Positions 61,175 through 64,000 of a stretch of 64,000 bases of DNA are shown here, in pieces; position 1 is the stretch's first letter, and each line of letters begins with the position of its first letter. Under the pieces are notes generated by a model, which saw nothing but the letters and a program-made list of their open reading frames with translations, did not search any database and was not told where the DNA came from. This stretch comes from Leadbetterella sp964489955 (GTDB lineage: Bacteria; Bacteroidota; Bacteroidia; Cytophagales; Spirosomataceae), in contig CAZBAV010000005.1 in assembly GCA_964489955.1 (NCBI GenBank), forward strand, positions 65,039 through 129,038. The letters are read 5' to 3'. Position numbers and translations under genes: made by a program.

Positions 61175-62359
61175 TTAATTCGGGAAACTCACTTTTCCCA
61201 TGCTTACAGTAGGTACTTTCTGTCCAAACTGCACGTTACCTCCGGCAAGGGCTTCGTTTGCCAAAGTGGCAAAAAGCACAGCCTCTTTGGCATCACCATT
61301 TATTCCAATATCGTCTGTTTTCAAGAACTCTGTTTGCGGCAAACCTGCTTTTAAATTAGCTACAATAAGCGGATTATGCATACCACCACCGCTCATAAAC
61401 ACTCTTTTGGGTAAAATATTACAATTGGTCAGGCATAGTAAAATGGTGTCTGAAGTAAACCGACAAAGGGTAGCCAGAATGTCTTCATGATACAAATCTT
61501 CAGTACGAGATTTCCGCATGGCTTTATCCAGATAATCTAAATTAAACAGCTCGGGACCTGTAGTTTTAGGAACTTCGCCTTTGAAAAAGTTATCTTCTTT
61601 CAGAGCTTTTAGCAGCTCTTGGGATACCTTACCAGAAAGAGCTAACTCAGCGTCTTTATCATAAGCCAGATTATAGTTTTTCTGCATAAATGCATCTATC
61701 ATCGTATTGCCAGTGCCCGTATCCGTAGCAAACACTTTCTCCGGGTCAAGGTCACCACTCAGAAAAGTGAAATTGGCTATACCTCCCATATTGAGTAGAA
61801 TCCGGTCCTCTCCTTTTTTTGAGAAGATCAGGTAGTCGCCATACACAGCTAGGGGAGCACCCTCGCCTCCAGCGGCACAGTGCTTTTGTCGGAAATCAGA
61901 AAGCGTAATGATCCCTGTTTTCATAGCCAGGTGGTCTCCATCACCGATTTGCAAGGTGGAGTTTGGAAACTTCTCTTGTTTATGAAGAATTTTTGGGGAG
62001 TGAAAAACCGTTTGTCCGTGGCTTGCTATACAGTCCACTTCATGCCTTGCAACACCCCATTTTTCTAAAGAGCCATTTATCATTTCGGCATGGATATTGG
62101 CAATGTACGGGTTAAGAACACACAGGTGCTGGAAAGGGATGGTTTCTTTGGCAAACACTTTCCGTATTTCGTTTTTCAATTCATCAGGGTAATCGACTGT
62201 AGTAAAGTTTAGGACTTCTACTTGAGTTTCCAAGCCGCTATCTGTGTATTCACACAAGGCAATGTCCAGTCCATCTAGTGAGGTTCCGGACATCAATCCA
62301 ATAATTTTCCGGGATTGCTTTTTGGCAATTTGATAGAGTTTTTCAATGTTGGTATTCAT
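61175..62359 (-). CDS. anmK: anhydro-N-acetylmuramic acid kinase
   Basis: The 394-residue kinase has the diagnostic GLMSGTSLDGLDIALCEY start, HGQTVFHSP, DFRQKHCAAGGEGAPLAVYGD, LLNMGGIANFT, DTGTGNTMIDAFM, TTGPELFN and MSGGGMHNPLI. It phosphorylates 1,6-anhydro-MurNAc and opens its ring, giving MurNAc-6-phosphate for recycling of peptidoglycan. It is single on the minus strand. The amidase lipoprotein at 17 kb could feed the same pathway. Confidence 0.94.
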   Translation of the reverse strand: MNTNIEKLYQIAKKQSRKIIGLMSGTSLDGLDIALCEYTDSGLETQVEVLNFTTVDYPDELKNEIRKVFAKETIPFQHLCVLNPYIANIHAEMINGSLEKWGVARHEVDCIASHGQTVFHSPKILHKQEKFPNSTLQIGDGDHLAMKTGIITLSDFRQKHCAAGGEGAPLAVYGDYLIFSKKGEDRILLNMGGIANFTFLSGDLDPEKVFATDTGTGNTMIDAFMQKNYNLAYDKDAELALSGKVSQELLKALKEDNFFKGEVPKTTGPELFNLDYLDKAMRKSRTEDLYHEDILATLCRFTSDTILLCLTNCNILPKRVFMSGGGMHNPLIVANLKAGLPQTEFLKTDDIGINGDAKEAVLFATLANEALAGGNVQFGQKVPTVSMGKVSFPN

Positions 62360-62456
62360 GAGGAAAGCGATATATTATCCCAAATCTACAAAGCAGGTAA
62401 ATCCTTTCAAAAGAGATTTGAAATAATATTATTAAATACCATACAGGGAGCAAAGG

Positions 62457-63779
62457 CTACTCTTTTGTCCAATCCATTCTTTGATCCGCAGAGAATTTCC
62501 AAGGAGCCATAGCCGTTTCTAGATTTTGGAACATCATGTTCCAGCTTTGCGGAGCTTGACTTTCTTCCATTACTCTAAACCTACGAAGTTCAAGGATGAT
62601 ATTCAACGGGTTTATCATCACGGGACACTCCTGTACACAGGCGTTACATGAGGTACAAGCCAGAATTTCTTCGTCTGAAATGTAATCGCCGAGGAGCGAC
62701 TTCTCGTCTTTGTATTCGTATCCGTTTTTTATCCAGCCTTTTTGTATATCTTCCAGACGGTCACGGGTGTCCATCATTATTTTACGAGGCGACAGAGCCT
62801 TGCCCGTTTGGTTGGCAGGACAAGCAGAGGTACAGCGGCCACATTCTGTGCAGCTATAGGCATCCATGAGACTCTTCCAGCTAAGGTCTTGTACATCTTT
62901 TGCTCCGAAACGACCGATTTCTGCCGGAGTTTCTGGGGCTTGGGCTATACCTAGCATGATTTTCACTTCTTCGGAAACTGCAGGCATATTGTGCATTTTT
63001 CCCTTGGCATCCAAATCTCCAAAGTACGTATTGGGGAAAGCTAAAACAATGTGTAGATGCTTGGAATAAGTAAGATAAACTGTAAAAAACAAGATACCCA
63101 AAATGTGAAACCACCACGTAAAACGTTCTATTACTTGTAATGCGGTAACACTGAGGCCATCTATAAGTGGAACTATCAATTGGCTTACTGCAAAAGCTCC
63201 CGTTTTTACTTCTGCAAAATGCCCCACATCACGAGTTTGCAAAACATAGTCAGCCGCATTCATAGTAAGAAAAGCAGCCATAAGTACAATTTCTAAGGTA
63301 AGAATAATATTGGCGTCCAAAAACGGCCATCCTTTCATTTCTCGGTGGCGTTCTGCTTGAAAACGCTGAACTTTAAGTATGTTACGCCTAACCATAAATA
63401 TGGCACAAGCTAATAAAACCCCAAATGCAAGAACCTCGAAAAAGTTAATTAAGAAAGAATAAAAGCTACCTAAAAAACCTGCAAAAACACGGTGGGTGCC
63501 AAAGAGACCATCAATAACAATCTCTAGCATTTCTATATTTATGAGTACAAATCCTATATATACCACAAAGTGCAAAATACCAACCAGGGGTTTATTAAAC
63601 ATGCGTTTTTGACCCAAAGCCAACATTATCATGTTTTTGAGACGCTCTTGTGGTCGGTTAGTGCGGTTATCTTCCTTACCAAGTTGGATTGTCCTTTTTA
63701 TTAAAAGTACCCTTTTGGTTACCAAAAATCCAGCTATTCCTAATGCGGTAAAGAAAAGTAATTGCGATAATATTTGCAT
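62457..63779 (-). CDS. membrane Fe-S oxidoreductase, heterodisulfide-reductase-like
   Basis: The 440-residue protein has about six membrane helices in the first 250 residues (nitrate-reductase-gamma-like region) and then two 4Fe-4S motifs: SCTECGRCTSACPANQTGKALSP and CTSCNACVQECPVMINPLNIIL. This architecture is that of HdrE/HdrC-like Fe-S binding proteins in Bacteroidota, which move electrons between a quinone or ferredoxin and a flavoprotein partner. No partner gene is on the window. Histidines in the helices could bind heme. Confidence 0.85.
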   Translation of the reverse strand: MQILSQLLFFTALGIAGFLVTKRVLLIKRTIQLGKEDNRTNRPQERLKNMIMLALGQKRMFNKPLVGILHFVVYIGFVLINIEMLEIVIDGLFGTHRVFAGFLGSFYSFLINFFEVLAFGVLLACAIFMVRRNILKVQRFQAERHREMKGWPFLDANIILTLEIVLMAAFLTMNAADYVLQTRDVGHFAEVKTGAFAVSQLIVPLIDGLSVTALQVIERFTWWFHILGILFFTVYLTYSKHLHIVLAFPNTYFGDLDAKGKMHNMPAVSEEVKIMLGIAQAPETPAEIGRFGAKDVQDLSWKSLMDAYSCTECGRCTSACPANQTGKALSPRKIMMDTRDRLEDIQKGWIKNGYEYKDEKSLLGDYISDEEILACTSCNACVQECPVMINPLNIILELRRFRVMEESQAPQSWNMMFQNLETAMAPWKFSADQRMDWTKE

Positions 63780-63894
63780 TGCCCAAGTGTTTATACTTAA
63801 TCTAAATAGTATGCATGCATACTATTACAAATATCGGGAAAAATATGAATAAACAAAGAGAGGATAAGATTTTTTAAAAAATTTGTATTCAGAT

Positions 63895-63925
63895 ATTGTT
63901 TAATAAAAAAAACTATCTAATTTTG
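63895..63925 (+). promoter_or_regulatory. tRNA-Phe promoter
   Basis: ATTG (63895-63898, three of four of TTTG), a 19-base spacer and TAATTTTG (63918-63925) fit the Bacteroidota promoter. The -7 end is 37 bases before the tRNA. Confidence 0.7.
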
Positions 63926-63962
63926 CACTCCCAAACAACGGGAACGGTGGTGAAATCACAAT

Positions 63963-64000
63963 GGTGATGTAGCTCAGTTGGTAGAGCAAAGGACTGAAAA
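63963..64000 (+). tRNA. tRNA-Phe (GAA), 5' half, cut by the window end
   Basis: The first 38 bases fit a tRNA: 7-base acceptor arm GGTGATG, TA, D-stem GCTC/GAGC around AGTTGGTA, and anticodon stem AAGGA with loop CTGAAAA, giving anticodon GAA for phenylalanine. The remaining half is outside the window. Confidence 0.9.

Noticed and set aside
1..64000. Mobile elements, prophage or CRISPR
   Set aside because: No transposase, integrase, phage structural gene, long terminal repeats or regularly spaced repeats were seen by reading.

Overview
The window reads as a chromosomal segment of a Bacteroidota bacterium, most likely Cytophagales-like. The evidence is a type IX secretion C-terminal sorting domain, promoters of the Bacteroidota form (TTTG, 19 bases, TAnnTTTG), many exported proteins whose signal peptides end in ..AQ, a DUF4175 giant coiled-coil protein, an S46 dipeptidyl-peptidase 11 and a PNGase F. 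No insertion sequence, prophage, integron or CRISPR array was seen. The genus cannot be named from the sequence alone.

Layout. 1-3000: the end of a phospholipase D-like gene, a lipoprotein phosphoesterase and a GH28 pectinase-like lipoprotein. 3100-9040 (minus): LOG-family protein, ceramidase-like hydrolase and a 1069-residue T9SS cargo protein. 9150-13900: PNGase F with an N-terminal accessory domain, small exported proteins and a BlaI/BlaR1-type pair whose operator lies inside its promoter. 13950-24600: GapN-type dehydrogenase, GH16 laminarinase, amidase, DPP11 plus M28 peptidase operon, thioesterase, TIM-barrel lipoprotein, BdhA-like dehydrogenase and a thioredoxin-like protein. 24680-38600, mostly minus: membrane-anchored MutS-like ATPase, a set of small enzymes (YdeI, DUF1801, NudK, GyrI-like), a DsbA/FrnE-like protein opposite an HxlR regulator, AlkD-like repair protein, DUF1016 nuclease, SNF2 helicase with two SWIM fingers, and a RarD-like transporter.

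38990-52320 looks like the chromosome's origin neighbourhood. It holds comF, exodeoxyribonuclease III, DUF4175, two parS-like palindromes, mnmG, an Ig-like lipoprotein, a 370-base very AT-rich gene-free stretch with a perfect DnaA box (candidate oriC), then TPR, YD-repeat, nadA and a PolB-type exonuclease.

53130-58940 is a saccharide operon: GH29 fucosidase, DUF1080 protein, two sulfatases and a formylglycine-generating-enzyme homologue. It suggests use of a sulfated, fucose-containing glycan, although no SusC/SusD pair lies nearby. The window ends with NDH-2, a WG-repeat protein, anmK, a membrane Fe-S protein and the first half of a tRNA-Phe.

The most interesting points are: (1) the oriC/parS candidate; (2) a 9-A run that puts a clear signal peptide one base out of frame in the DsbA-like gene; (3) a sulfatase with a CTGSR instead of a C-x-P/A-x-R active-site motif beside an FGE homologue with an altered substrate loop; (4) an intrinsic terminator ending five bases before a sulfatase start codon; and (5) a block of consecutive stem-loops at 17.6-17.8 kb.
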